This document shows positions 42,368 through 50,977 of a stretch of 64,000 bases of DNA, in pieces. The stretch is from Sterolibacterium sp. (lineage in GTDB: Bacteria; Pseudomonadota; Gammaproteobacteria; Burkholderiales; Rhodocyclaceae): NCBI GenBank assembly GCA_019105045.1, contig JAHRWT010000017.1, positions 1 through 64,000 of the forward strand, given 5' to 3'. The translations under genes and the position numbers were made by a program. The notes beneath the pieces are model-generated. The model did not search any database. It was not told the DNA's origin and saw nothing but the letters and a program-made list of their open reading frames with translations. The first letter of the stretch is position 1, and every line of letters starts with the position of its first letter.

Positions 42368-42811
42368 ATGCGTCTGACCACCTTTTCTGACTACACCTTG
42401 CGCGTCCTGATGTACCTGGCGCTCGATCCGGATCGCCTGGCGACCATTCCGGAAATCGCCGCCGCCTATGACATCTCCGAAAATCATCTGATGAAAGTGG
42501 TGCACCAGCTCGCCCGCACCGGCGTCATCGACTCCATCCGCGGCAAGGGTGGCGGCATTCGCCTGGCACGGCCGGCAGACGAAATCCGTCTGGGTGCCGT
42601 GGTCCGCGCCAGCGAAGGCGAAAGCGCCATTGTCGAGTGCATGGATCCGGAAAAAAACACCTGCTGCATCACCCCGGCCTGTCAGCTCAACAGCATCTTG
42701 ATCCGCGCTTTCAACGCCCTCTTTGACACACTCGATGAGTACACCCTGGCCGACCTGATGGGCAAGAAGCAGGCCATCATCCGCCTGCTCAATACGGGGA
42801 ACCCGGGCTGA
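42368..42811 (+). CDS. nsrR: Rrf2-family nitric-oxide-sensing repressor NsrR
   Basis: A 147-residue Rrf2 regulator. The N-terminal MRLTTFSDYTLRVLMYLAL and the helix-turn-helix ending GKGGGIRLARP match the family, and cluster cysteines are Cys91, Cys99/Cys100 and Cys105 in VECMDPEKNTCCITPACQL. This spacing and the ECx7-8Cx5C context fit NsrR, whose [4Fe-4S] or [2Fe-2S] cluster is destroyed by NO, releasing repression (family knowledge). NsrR-like sites flank the gene on both sides. It lies between a minus-strand DUF2249-reductase-hemerythrin-cupin run and a plus-strand DUF59-DUF2249-NnrS-like run. Confidence 0.88.
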   Translation: MRLTTFSDYTLRVLMYLALDPDRLATIPEIAAAYDISENHLMKVVHQLARTGVIDSIRGKGGGIRLARPADEIRLGAVVRASEGESAIVECMDPEKNTCCITPACQLNSILIRAFNALFDTLDEYTLADLMGKKQAIIRLLNTGNPG

Positions 42812-42824
42812 AATCGCGCCACAT

Positions 42825-42893
42825 AAGATGTATTTATTTTGTTGCTTAAAAGATTTTCCAATGATAATCTGTACATGTATCGATGATACATCT
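42825..42893 (+). promoter_or_regulatory. promoter region of the DUF59 operon with NsrR-type sites
   Basis: AAGATGTATTT (42825-42835) is a perfect match to the NsrR half-site. Downstream, ATGTATC-GAT-GATACAT (42875-42891), extended by CTT, forms a palindrome sharing the GATACATCTT arm. A possible promoter TTGTTG (42839-42844), 18-base spacer, GATAAT (42863-42868) lies between them, so the palindrome would cover the transcription start. Confidence 0.6.
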
Positions 42894-42901
42894 TTACAGC
42901 C

Positions 42902-43243
42902 ATGACCGAGACGACGACAGCAGCCCCTTCCAACGGCACACTTGATCTTGATGGACTTGTCGAAGCCCTGCGTGCGGTGATCGACCCTGAAGTCGGCATG
43001 AACATTGTCGACCTCGGCCTGATCTACCGCATCGTGGTCACCGATGACGAATCCGCACTGGAAATCGAGATGACCATGACCTCACCGGCTTGCCCGATGA
43101 GCGAATCCATCGTCGAAGATGTCGAGATTGTCCTGCGCGATCAATTGCCGGAAGAAGTGCTCAGGAATGTCAAACTGGTCTGGGATCCCCCCTGGAGCCC
43201 ATCGATGATGAGTCCGGACGCCCGGGCGCATTACGGCTGGTAA
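42902..43243 (+). CDS. DUF59/MIP18-type iron-sulfur assembly protein
   Basis: A 113-residue protein of the MIP18/PaaD-like (DUF59) family: AVIDPEVGMNIVDLGLIYRI, then TMTSPACPMSESIVEDVE with the conserved cysteine, and VWDPPWSPSMMSPDAR. Relatives help insert iron-sulfur clusters (family knowledge). It opens the plus-strand run that also holds a DUF2249 gene, an NnrS-like gene and an FmdE-like gene, directly behind an NsrR-type palindrome. Repair of NO-damaged clusters is a reasonable inferred role. Confidence 0.88.
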   Translation: MTETTTAAPSNGTLDLDGLVEALRAVIDPEVGMNIVDLGLIYRIVVTDDESALEIEMTMTSPACPMSESIVEDVEIVLRDQLPEEVLRNVKLVWDPPWSPSMMSPDARAHYGW

Positions 43244-43282
43244 GACCCACCCGTTTCTTCCTTTCTTTCACTGGAGCCTCTC

Positions 43283-43564
43283 ATGAGCAATGCAGAAAAC
43301 ATCAAGACCACCATCGATGTCCGCACCATTCCGCCGCGTGAACGCCATCCGCTGATTTTCAATACCTATGACAGCCTGGCTGCCGGTGAAGGCTTGTTGC
43401 TGGTCAATGACCACGACCCGAAACCGCTCTATTACCAATTCCAGTCCGAATCCAAAGGCGAATTCACCTGGGACTATCTGGAACAGGGTCCGGCCGTCTG
43501 GCGCGTGCGCATCGGCAAGGCCGCCACCGGAGAAGCCGCCAGCACCCGTTGCTGTAGCCACTGA
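43283..43564 (+). CDS. DUF2249 protein (second copy)
   Basis: A 93-residue DUF2249 protein with HPLIFNTYDSLAAGEGLLLVNDHDPKPLYYQF and WDYLEQGPAVWRVRIGK, paralogous to the copy at 41959-42255. Its C terminus ends in STRCCSH, a Cys-Cys pair absent from the other copy. A GGAG ribosome site precedes the ATG. It follows DUF59 by 39 bases and precedes the NnrS-like gene by 49. Confidence 0.87.
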   Translation: MSNAENIKTTIDVRTIPPRERHPLIFNTYDSLAAGEGLLLVNDHDPKPLYYQFQSESKGEFTWDYLEQGPAVWRVRIGKAATGEAASTRCCSH

Positions 43565-43613
43565 ACTGCTGCGCATCGGTAACCGAGCACGCCGTCACAG
43601 AAACCTGATCCTG

Positions 43614-44735
43614 ATGCGCCCGCTGCCACCTGCTGCCCGTCTGCCCCTGCTGGCTTTGGGCGTCATTGCCCTGATTGTCGGCATTCTGGCCGGCCTGGCA
43701 CGGCTGGCAGTCCGCGTTCCGGATGCAGCAGCCAGCCAGGCGGGGGTACATGGGGCACTGATGATTGCTGCCTTTCTGGGCACGGTCATCAGTCTGGAAC
43801 GCGCCGTCGCCCTGATGCGCAACTGGGCCTATCTGGCCCCCCTGGGTGCCGGATTGGGCGGCCTGGCCTTACTGGCAGGGTTGCCCATTGCCCTTGCCCA
43901 GTGGCTGTTCTGCCTGGCCGGCGCGACCTTGACTTTCGGCAGCGCCCTGCTGTTTTTCCGCCAGCCCGCACTGTATCTGGCCACGCTGGCGCTCGGCGCC
44001 CTGAGCTGGCTGATTGGCAATCTGGCCTGGTGGCTCAGCGACCACATTTTCATCGCCATCCCCTGGTGGATGGCCTTCCTGATCCTGACCATCGCTGGCG
44101 AGCGGCTGGAACTGACGCGTTTTCTGCCAACCACGCTGACGGTACAACGAATTTTTGCAGCCATCGTCGCCTTCATGTTGCTGGGTCTGTTGCTCACCTT
44201 CTGGTCAGAAAACATGGGCCTGCGGATTTTTGCCGCCAGCATCCTGGTACTTTCCTTCTGGTTGTTGCGCAATGACATTGCCCGGCGTACCGTCAAGCAG
44301 GCCGGCCTGACCCGTTTCATTGCCCTGTGCCTGCTGGGAGGCTATCTCTGGCTCATCGTCGGTGGCCTGCTCGGTATGCAGGGTAACTTCGCAAGCGTCG
44401 CCGCCGGCAGCCCTCTGCGCGATGCGGCTTTGCACAGCATCTTTCTTGGCTTTGTCTTTTCGATGATCTTTGGCCACGCGCCGGTCATCTTTCCAGCCGT
44501 CGCCAAGGTCAGAATCGACTACCATCCGGTTTTCTATCTTCCCTGGCTGCTGCTGCACCTGTCCCTGCTGTTGCGCATCATTGCCGACCTGCTACCTGCC
44601 GCCCACGCGCTGCGTGGTCCGGCTGGCATCAGCAATGCCATCGCTCTGGCGCTGTTCATCATCACCATGCTGCTGGCGGTGGTGAAAACCGCGCAACGCC
44701 GGCGTCACGTGCAGGCCCGGGGACAGGACAACTGA
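43614..44735 (+). CDS. NnrS-like polytopic membrane protein
   Basis: A 373-residue protein with about 12 membrane helices. HSIFLGFVFSMIFGHAPVIFPAV resembles the heme/copper-ligand-bearing segment of NnrS, a membrane protein that protects against nitrosative stress (family knowledge). HGALMIAAFLGTVISLERAVAL near the N terminus is also NnrS-like. The ATG at 43614 begins just before the first helix; the frame is open further upstream over the DUF2249 gene but is not conserved there. Context supports an NO role. The family assignment is moderate because full NnrS is usually longer. Confidence 0.72.
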   Translation: MRPLPPAARLPLLALGVIALIVGILAGLARLAVRVPDAAASQAGVHGALMIAAFLGTVISLERAVALMRNWAYLAPLGAGLGGLALLAGLPIALAQWLFCLAGATLTFGSALLFFRQPALYLATLALGALSWLIGNLAWWLSDHIFIAIPWWMAFLILTIAGERLELTRFLPTTLTVQRIFAAIVAFMLLGLLLTFWSENMGLRIFAASILVLSFWLLRNDIARRTVKQAGLTRFIALCLLGGYLWLIVGGLLGMQGNFASVAAGSPLRDAALHSIFLGFVFSMIFGHAPVIFPAVAKVRIDYHPVFYLPWLLLHLSLLLRIIADLLPAAHALRGPAGISNAIALALFIITMLLAVVKTAQRRRHVQARGQDN

Positions 44736-44748
44736 TACAGGACACCTC

Positions 44749-45369
44749 ATGCACACACCCGATTTCTTTACTGCGGTTCCCACCTTGAAACTGCACGATC
44801 CACTGGCGAATTTTCTGGGTACCAGCCAGGATGGCATCATCGAATACACTTATCTTGATGTCGTCAAACTGGCCGGCCATTCCTGCCCCACTGTGGCTTG
44901 CGCTTACTGGCTGACGCGCCAGGCGCTGCACGCACTGTATGGCGCGGAGCTGCCCGAACGCGGCGCCATTCGTGTCGAATTCCGTGAGGATCTGCTGGAA
45001 GGGGTGACCGGCGTCATCGCCAATGTCGTGTCCATGCTGACTGGAGCCACCGTCGATAGCGGCTTCAAAGGACTGGCTGGACGCTTCGACCGCCGTCAAT
45101 TGCTGAGTTTCAACGCCGAAATACCGCTGGAAATACGTTATACCCGCCTGCACGACGGCAAGCCGCTCAATCATGTCGATGCTGCAGCCAACCCGCGCCT
45201 GGTGGCCGCAGACCCCGCAACGTTCCAGCTCATGCAGCGTGGTCTGCAGGATCGCGCCAGCCCGGAAGAAAAACAACAGTTTGCCCAGCTCTGGCAGCAG
45301 CGTGTGCGCTGCATCCTGCTCGAACATGGCGATGATCCAGCGGTATTCCAGCTGCAACCGGGCAGGTAA
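44749..45369 (+). CDS. FmdE-like domain protein
   Basis: A 206-residue protein whose VVKLAGHSCPTVACAYWLTRQAL resembles the GHxCPG signature of the FmdE family (named after formylmethanofuran dehydrogenase subunit E). The Cys and His could bind a metal or heme. The function of FmdE-like proteins in bacteria without methanofuran is unknown. It follows the NnrS-like gene by 13 bases and is likely the last gene of the NsrR-controlled run. Confidence 0.65.
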   Translation: MHTPDFFTAVPTLKLHDPLANFLGTSQDGIIEYTYLDVVKLAGHSCPTVACAYWLTRQALHALYGAELPERGAIRVEFREDLLEGVTGVIANVVSMLTGATVDSGFKGLAGRFDRRQLLSFNAEIPLEIRYTRLHDGKPLNHVDAAANPRLVAADPATFQLMQRGLQDRASPEEKQQFAQLWQQRVRCILLEHGDDPAVFQLQPGR

Positions 45370-45420
45370 AACAAAACATCCGGAGCAAGACAGCACGCAG
45401 CCTCTGCCACACCCCGGGTG

Positions 45421-45447
45421 TTTCGTCAGTTTCGTCAGTTTCGCCGC
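45421..45447. repeat. 9-bp TTTCGTCAG tandem repeat
   Basis: TTTCGTCAG occurs at 45421-45429 and 45430-45438, then a degenerate TTTCGCCGCAG. It lies in the 123-base space between two convergent genes, which otherwise holds no recognised element. Confidence 0.85.
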
Positions 45448-45492
45448 AGTTTCATCTTATGGCGCGCAGCAGCCCGGCAAGCGGGTCAAGTC

Positions 45493-45963
45493 TCAGGCCA
45501 GTTGCTGCGCCTCGGCGGCCAGCGTGCCATGACCGCCATGAATGTAATCCACCAGCTGGTCATTGGAAAATTCCAGCTCGGCGATGATGTCCTTTACCAG
45601 ATCGCCAATTGAAACGATGCCGACCAGTTCGCCATCATCGAGCACCGGCAAATGACGCAGACGATTGCGGGTCATGATGGCCATGCACTCATGGCTACTT
45701 TGGCTGGATGAAACAGAAATCACCGGCGAAGACATGATCTTGCTGACCGGAGTATCGCGCGAAGACAGATCGAACAAAGCAATCTTGCGTGCATAGTCAC
45801 GCTCGGAAAAAATTCCCACGATTTCCTTGCCGCGCATCACCAGCAAAGCACCGAGATTCTTGTCCGCCATCACACGCAATGCCTCGAACACAGTCGCTTC
45901 CGGCGCAGTCGCATACACCGTCGAACTGGTCCTGGCTTTCAGAATATTCGAAATGGGTCTCAT
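45493..45963 (-). CDS. tandem CBS-domain protein
   Basis: A 156-residue protein made of two CBS domains: TVFEALRVMADKNLGALLVMRGKEIVGIFSERDYARKI and SSHECMAIMTRNRLRHLPVLDDGELVGIVSIGDLVK. CBS pairs bind adenine nucleotides and act as energy or redox sensors (family knowledge). The ATG at 45963 is preferred to one 24 bases upstream because AAGGAGGAG lies just before it. It stands alone, convergent with the FmdE-like gene. Confidence 0.9.
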   Translation of the reverse strand: MRPISNILKARTSSTVYATAPEATVFEALRVMADKNLGALLVMRGKEIVGIFSERDYARKIALFDLSSRDTPVSKIMSSPVISVSSSQSSHECMAIMTRNRLRHLPVLDDGELVGIVSIGDLVKDIIAELEFSNDQLVDYIHGGHGTLAAEAQQLA

Positions 45964-46324
45964 CTGTCGCTCCTCCTTGTTGTCCATGTTGCCCTGCAGA
46001 CAATTGCGGACTGCGCCGGCACACGGTATCGCGTTTTATATGAACACATGAGGTCAGCGGATTTCGCTACCACACTGGCACTCACGGTCTTGATTGTAGC
46101 CCACGGCAACGGAAGGTAAAGAAAGCGCTGCACGAATCGGCACGCAAGCGGACGCTGCGGGCTGCCTGGGATGCCAGACGCAAACCTGCGGCAATGACCT
46201 CCCCCTTGCAAAGACGCGCCAGGCTGCAGAGTATGCGGCGCGCCAAATCCGCTGCCGGATGCGTCGGAACACTTTGTGCAGCGCCTCCTGAACACCCACC
46301 TGCGGAATCTCCATCCAGACAGCA
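45964..46324. other. 361-base spacer, no gene recognised
   Basis: Open frames exist on both strands, but none has a recognisable family, a good ribosome site or neighbours' conservation cues. One plus-strand frame reads CLGCQTQTCGND, which may be chance or a decayed Cys-rich gene. Confidence 0.3.
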
Positions 46325-47146
46325 TCACGCCGGCAAGGGCTTGAGCAGCACCAGTTTCAGATGCTCCTGGCCTACCGGCGACAGAGTGAATTGCCGGTAA
46401 TGGATCAATCCCTGGTGCGGATGCCTGAAGCTGCGTTCGCCGCCCTGACGCTCCAGCACATCATGCAGCTTCCAATAGCGGGCAAACTCCACGCTGCCCT
46501 GTTGCAATTCATCAATCAACCGCTGCAGACCGGGTTCTTCCAGTCGACTGCGGCAATCAGCACGAAATTCCGCACAGATGCGACGGGCGCGGTTCTCCCA
46601 ATCCACCACCAATTGCCGAGCCTGCGCTTCGAGAAACACAAAGCGCAGCAAATTGGGGGAAGTCGCTTCCTCCACGGCGTCATTCGCCCAGGACTGATCC
46701 AGCCAACCGGCAAACAGATGCATTGCCGCCCGGTTCCAGGCCAGTATGTCCCAATAGCGACCAAGAATGTAGGCTGGCATATGGAAATCTTCCAGCAGTT
46801 CGCTCAAGGCATCCGGCGCGTGCTCCGCTCCGCTCAGCAGGCCGGCCAGCCCTTGCGCATCGCTGCCACTGCGCCCGGCCACATCAAACAGATAGCTGCG
46901 CTGCGGTCCGGTCAGGCGCAGCGCCTGGGCGATGCGTTCCAGCACTTCATGCGAAACCTGCACATCGCGCCCTTGCTCGATCCAGGTGTACCAGGTCGGG
47001 CTGATCCCTGCCAACTGCGCCACTTCCTCACGACGCAGGCCGGGCGTGCGCCGCCGGCTGCCCTGTGGAAAACCAAAAGCTTCCGGCGCACAACGCTGGC
47101 GCAGCACGCGCAGAAAATCACCCAGTTCCTTACGCCGTGTATCCAT
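46325..47146 (-). CDS. XRE-family regulator with MmyB-like ligand-binding domain
   Basis: A 273-residue regulator. The N-terminal helix-turn-helix is FLRVLRQRCAPEAFGFPQGSRRRTPGLRREEVAQLAGISPTWYTWIEQGRD, and the C-terminal PAS-like MmyB domain follows (YILGRYWDILAWNRAAMHLFAGW, then FRHPHQGLIHYRQFTLSP). MmyB-type proteins often regulate an adjacent oxidoreductase gene and bind fatty acids (family knowledge); here the divergent neighbour is leuC, 332 bases away. A palindrome lies 65 bases upstream. Confidence 0.88.
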   Translation of the reverse strand: MDTRRKELGDFLRVLRQRCAPEAFGFPQGSRRRTPGLRREEVAQLAGISPTWYTWIEQGRDVQVSHEVLERIAQALRLTGPQRSYLFDVAGRSGSDAQGLAGLLSGAEHAPDALSELLEDFHMPAYILGRYWDILAWNRAAMHLFAGWLDQSWANDAVEEATSPNLLRFVFLEAQARQLVVDWENRARRICAEFRADCRSRLEEPGLQRLIDELQQGSVEFARYWKLHDVLERQGGERSFRHPHQGLIHYRQFTLSPVGQEHLKLVLLKPLPA

Positions 47147-47210
47147 TACATTCCGCCCATTTCATCAAACCCATCAAACCTGTTTCATCAGGTATTTTCC
47201 TGTTATTGGC

Positions 47211-47222
47211 TATACCAGTATA
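47211..47222. promoter_or_regulatory. palindrome upstream of the XRE/MmyB gene
   Basis: TATAC-CA-GTATA is a perfect inverted repeat, flanked more widely by GGC and GCC, about 65 bases before the regulator start. It is a candidate autoregulatory operator. Confidence 0.4.
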
Positions 47223-47334
47223 AACAATAGCCTTGTTCCGGTATCAAACACTGCATAAGATGCCGTTACTCGGTGATGCCTTTGCTTGGTGTGTGGCGTG
47301 GGCGTGTAGCGCAAGGTGCAAGGTACAGGGTATG

Positions 47335-47369
47335 TACCATCCTGTTTTTTTACCATCCTGTTTTTTTTT
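47335..47369 (+). repeat. 16-bp tandem repeat with T tracts in the leuC leader
   Basis: TACCATCCTGTTTTTT is present twice in tandem, the second copy with a longer T run. The preceding GGTAC (47322-47326) can pair with GTACC (47334-47338), giving a small hairpin before a T run that might act as a weak terminator or attenuator. The rest of the 332-base spacer holds no recognised gene. Confidence 0.6.
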
Positions 47370-47478
47370 GCGCACAGGTCTGCACAACGCTGCACCGTTT
47401 CTACATGTTTTTGTCACTCACTGCTGCGACTGCAGCTCCGCCCCAGCATTTCAACCCACTTCAAGCAAGGAGCCCGCC

Positions 47479-48909
47479 ATGGCCGGCAAAACCCTTTATG
47501 ACAAACTCTGGGACAGTCACGTCGTGCATAGCGAAGACGATGGCACCAGCCTGCTTTATATCGACCGCCACTTGATTCATGAAGTCACCAGCCCGCAGGC
47601 TTTTGAAGGGCTGCGCCTGAGCGGTCGCACGCCTTGGCGCAATCACTCCATCGTCGCCAATCCCGATCACAACACGCCGACCGACCACTGGGATCGCGGT
47701 ATCGAAGACCCGATCGCCCGCTTACAAGTAGAAACCCTGGATGCCAATATCAAGGAATTCGGCGCCCTGATTTACTATCCTTTCAAACACCAGAACCAAG
47801 GCATTCTGCACGTTGTCGGCCCGGAAAACGGCGCCACTTTGCCGGGCATGACCATTGTTTGTGGCGACAGCCACACTTCCACCCACGGCGCATTTGCGGC
47901 CTTGGCGCATGGCATCGGCACTTCTGAAGTCGAACATGTGCTGGCCACGCAAACCCTGGTGGCGAAAAAATCCAAGAGCATGTTGGTCAAGGTTGATGGC
48001 CAGCTGGGCCGGGGCGTGACCGCCAAGGATGTGGCGCTGGCCATCATCGGCAAGATCGGCACGGCCGGCGGCACGGGCTATGTCATCGAATACGGCGGCG
48101 AGGTGATTCGCAATCTGTCCGTCGAAGGACGCATGACCATCTGCAACATGACCATCGAAGGAGGCGCTCGCGCTGGCATCGTGGCGGCAGATGAGAAAAC
48201 CATCGCCTATATGCAAGGCAAGCCTTTTGCTCCCAAGGGAGCGGAATGGGATCAGGCCGTGGCTTACTGGCAAACGCTGCGCAGCGATGCCGATGCTCAG
48301 TTTGATGCCGTCGTGAAACTCAATGGTGCAGACATCGTGCCGCAAGTCACCTGGGGCACTTCGCCCGAGCAGGTGTTGCCGGTCAGCGGTCTGGTGCCCA
48401 ATCCAGCCAATGAAGCCGATCCAGTGAAGCGGGCAGGCATCGAGCGCGCCTTGCAATACATGGGGCTGGAGGCCGATACGCCGATTGAAGCCATCCACAT
48501 CGACAAGGTGTTCATTGGCTCTTGCACCAACTCGCGCATCGAAGATTTGCGGGCGGCTGCCAAGATCATCAAGGACCAGGGCGGCAAGGTGGCCAGCAAC
48601 ATCACCCTGGCCATGGTCGTGCCCGGTTCCGGCCAGGTCAAGCGCCAGGCCGAAGCCGAGGGACTGGATAAAATTTTCATCGACGCCGGTTTTGAATGGC
48701 GCGAGCCGGGCTGCTCCATGTGTCTGGCCATGAACAACGACCGCCTCCAGCCGGGCGAGCGCTGCGCTTCAACCTCCAACCGCAACTTCGAAGGCCGCCA
48801 GGGCCCCGGTGGCCGGACCCATCTGGTCAGCCCGGAAATGGCTGCCGCCGCCGCGCTGGCCGGCCATTTTGTCGATGTGCGCAAGCAAATGGCCGCCCAC
48901 GCCGCCTGA
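47479..48909 (+). CDS. leuC: 3-isopropylmalate dehydratase large subunit LeuC
   Basis: LeuC with LeuD isomerises 2- to 3-isopropylmalate in leucine synthesis, using a [4Fe-4S] cluster (family knowledge). Cluster cysteines are in IGSCTNSR and CSMC, and the start is [16 protein letters not shown]. The 476-residue length is normal. The ATG at 47479 has AAGGAG 7 bases upstream; the open frame before it is not conserved. No classical leucine-rich leader peptide was found. Confidence 0.96.
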   Translation: MAGKTLYDKLWDSHVVHSEDDGTSLLYIDRHLIHEVTSPQAFEGLRLSGRTPWRNHSIVANPDHNTPTDHWDRGIEDPIARLQVETLDANIKEFGALIYYPFKHQNQGILHVVGPENGATLPGMTIVCGDSHTSTHGAFAALAHGIGTSEVEHVLATQTLVAKKSKSMLVKVDGQLGRGVTAKDVALAIIGKIGTAGGTGYVIEYGGEVIRNLSVEGRMTICNMTIEGGARAGIVAADEKTIAYMQGKPFAPKGAEWDQAVAYWQTLRSDADAQFDAVVKLNGADIVPQVTWGTSPEQVLPVSGLVPNPANEADPVKRAGIERALQYMGLEADTPIEAIHIDKVFIGSCTNSRIEDLRAAAKIIKDQGGKVASNITLAMVVPGSGQVKRQAEAEGLDKIFIDAGFEWREPGCSMCLAMNNDRLQPGERCASTSNRNFEGRQGPGGRTHLVSPEMAAAAALAGHFVDVRKQMAAHAA

Positions 48910-48951
48910 GCCCAGCCAGAACCCCTCGCCCGGACTTCAAGGAGAACCTTC

Positions 48952-49590
48952 ATGCAAGCTTTTCAACATCTCAACGGCCTGGTGGCCCCGCTCGATCGCG
49001 CCAATATCGACACCGATGCCATCATCCCCAAGCAGTTTCTGAAATCCATCAAACGCTCTGGATTCGGCCCATTCCTGTTCGACGAATGGCGTTACCTGGA
49101 TCACGGCGAAATCGGCATGGACTGCAGCCAGCGGCCATTGAACCAGGATTTCAGCCTCAACCAACCACGCTATCAAGGCGCACAGATTCTGCTTACTCGC
49201 GACAACTTTGGTTGCGGTTCCAGCCGCGAACACGCGCCCTGGGCCATTGAAGACTACGGTTTCAAAGTCATCATCGCCCCCTCCTTTGCCGATATTTTCT
49301 TCAACAATTGCTTCAAGAATGGCTTGCTGCCCATCGTCGCCAGCAGTGAAATCGTCGACAAACTGTTTCAGGAAACCGCAGTCAACGAAGGCTACAAGCT
49401 CGAAGTCGATCTGGAAAAACAGACCGTGATCAGTCCGCAAGGCTGGTCTTTCGAATTCGACATCACGCCCCACCGCAAGCATTGCCTGCTCAATGGCCTG
49501 GATGAAATCGGCCTGACCTTGCAGCAGGCAGAAAAAATCCGTGCTTTCGAAACCAGGCACAAGGCCGCCCAGCCCTGGCTGTTCGCCTGA
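48952..49590 (+). CDS. leuD: 3-isopropylmalate dehydratase small subunit LeuD
   Basis: The 212-residue small subunit carries the conserved [31 protein letters not shown] and [20 protein letters not shown]. It forms a heterodimer with LeuC. An AAGGAG site precedes the ATG, 42 bases after leuC. Confidence 0.96.
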   Translation: MQAFQHLNGLVAPLDRANIDTDAIIPKQFLKSIKRSGFGPFLFDEWRYLDHGEIGMDCSQRPLNQDFSLNQPRYQGAQILLTRDNFGCGSSREHAPWAIEDYGFKVIIAPSFADIFFNNCFKNGLLPIVASSEIVDKLFQETAVNEGYKLEVDLEKQTVISPQGWSFEFDITPHRKHCLLNGLDEIGLTLQQAEKIRAFETRHKAAQPWLFA

Positions 49591-49620
49591 ACCGTTCTAA
49601 CCATTCAACCAAGGATCAAC

Positions 49621-50685
49621 ATGAAAATTGCAGTGCTGCCGGGTGATGGCATTGGCCCGGAAATCATCAAACAGGCTTTGCGTGTGCTCGACGTTTTCAA
49701 AGCCGAGGGCATGAAAATCGAGACCGAAACCGCTCAACTGGGCGGGGGTGCGGTGGATGCCACCGGCTCGCCCTATCCCGAAGCCACCCAAAAGCTGGCC
49801 CGGGCGGCCGATGCCGTGCTGCTGGGCGCCGTCGGTGGCCCGCAGTGGGACAATCTGCCTCGCCCGCAGCGCCCCGAACGGGGTCTGCTGGGCATCCGCA
49901 AGGATCTCAACCTGTTCGCCAACCTGCGCCCGGCCATACTTTATGAAGAACTGGCCAACGCCTCCTCGCTCAAGCCCGAAATTGTCGCTGGACTGGACAT
50001 CATGATCGTGCGTGAGCTCACCGGCGATATCTATTTCGGTGAGCCACGCGGCATCAGCGAAGAAAACGGCCAGCGTGTCGGCCGCAACACCATGATCTAC
50101 TCCGAGGCCGAAATCCGTCGTATCGGCCATGTGGCCTTCAAGGCTGCCCAGCGCCGCAACAAGAAACTGTGTTCGGTGGACAAGATGAACGTGCTCGAAA
50201 CCACGCAGCTGTGGCGCGATGTCATGAACGAGCTCGCCCCCGAATATCCCGATGTCGAGCTTTCCCACATGCTGGTGGATAACGCCGCCATGCAGCTGGT
50301 GCGCGCGCCCAAACAGTTCGACGTAATGGTCACCGGCAACATTTTCGGCGACATCCTGTCGGACGAGGCCTCCATGCTCACCGGCTCCATCGGCATGCTG
50401 CCCTCGGCCTCGCTGGATGAGAACAACAAGGGCATGTACGAACCCTGCCACGGCTCGGCGCCGGATATTGCCGGCAAGAACCTGGCCAACCCGCTGGCCA
50501 CCATCCTTTCCGCCGCCATGATGCTGCGTTACAGCTTCAACGACGAAGCCTCCGCCGTGCGTATCGAAACTGCCGTGAAAAAAGTGCTGGCTGCCGGCTA
50601 CCGCACCGGCGATATTTTCGAGCCGGGCACGCAGAAAGTCTCCTGCTCTGAAATGGGCGATCAGGTCGTCGCCGCGCTGCAATAA
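49621..50685 (+). CDS. leuB: 3-isopropylmalate dehydrogenase LeuB
   Basis: LeuB oxidises 3-isopropylmalate with NAD+ (family knowledge). The 354-residue protein has [31 protein letters not shown], and [26 protein letters not shown] near the metal and NAD sites. It ends leuCDB and is followed by a strong hairpin. Confidence 0.97.
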   Translation: MKIAVLPGDGIGPEIIKQALRVLDVFKAEGMKIETETAQLGGGAVDATGSPYPEATQKLARAADAVLLGAVGGPQWDNLPRPQRPERGLLGIRKDLNLFANLRPAILYEELANASSLKPEIVAGLDIMIVRELTGDIYFGEPRGISEENGQRVGRNTMIYSEAEIRRIGHVAFKAAQRRNKKLCSVDKMNVLETTQLWRDVMNELAPEYPDVELSHMLVDNAAMQLVRAPKQFDVMVTGNIFGDILSDEASMLTGSIGMLPSASLDENNKGMYEPCHGSAPDIAGKNLANPLATILSAAMMLRYSFNDEASAVRIETAVKKVLAAGYRTGDIFEPGTQKVSCSEMGDQVVAALQ

Positions 50686-50720
50686 AGCCTGCGTCCGCCA
50701 GCCCGGACTTCAGGACGAGG

Positions 50721-50777
50721 TTGCACGGCAACCGGTGGCAGAGGTCTGCCTGACCGGTTGCCCCGGTTGCCGTGCAA
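50721..50777. terminator. long hairpin after leuB
   Basis: TTGCACGGCAACCGG (50721-50735) is exactly complementary to CCGGTTGCCGTGCAA (50763-50777), a 15-bp stem. An inner alternative hairpin pairs ACCGGTGGCAGA with TCTGCC-TG-ACCGGT (50731-50758). There is no T tract. The 292-base space to the convergent ankyrin gene holds nothing else recognised. Confidence 0.6.
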
Positions 50778-50977
50778 GCGCTCCATGGCTGCGTAACGAA
50801 GTTTCCTTGGCAATCTATCAGGACGCTCCACCGCATCCATCTGCAGATTTGGTGCGCGCTGCACCGCACCATTTATCTGACGGCATTGCTCAGTTTCGGC
50901 ATGCCCTCCTTGCGTGGTGTTTTGCGGCGCGCCTTGCATCGCGCAGCAAATCAAACGCCATACAGCATCCGCTGCCG

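Noticed and set aside
46054-46314. An 86-codon minus-strand frame downstream of the XRE gene
   Set aside because: Its composition looks random, it lacks a ribosome site, and no family is recognisable.
47316-47501. A possible leucine leader peptide before leuC
   Set aside because: The frame has only scattered leucines, overlaps the leuC start, and lacks the clustered Leu codons and paired hairpins of a classical attenuator.
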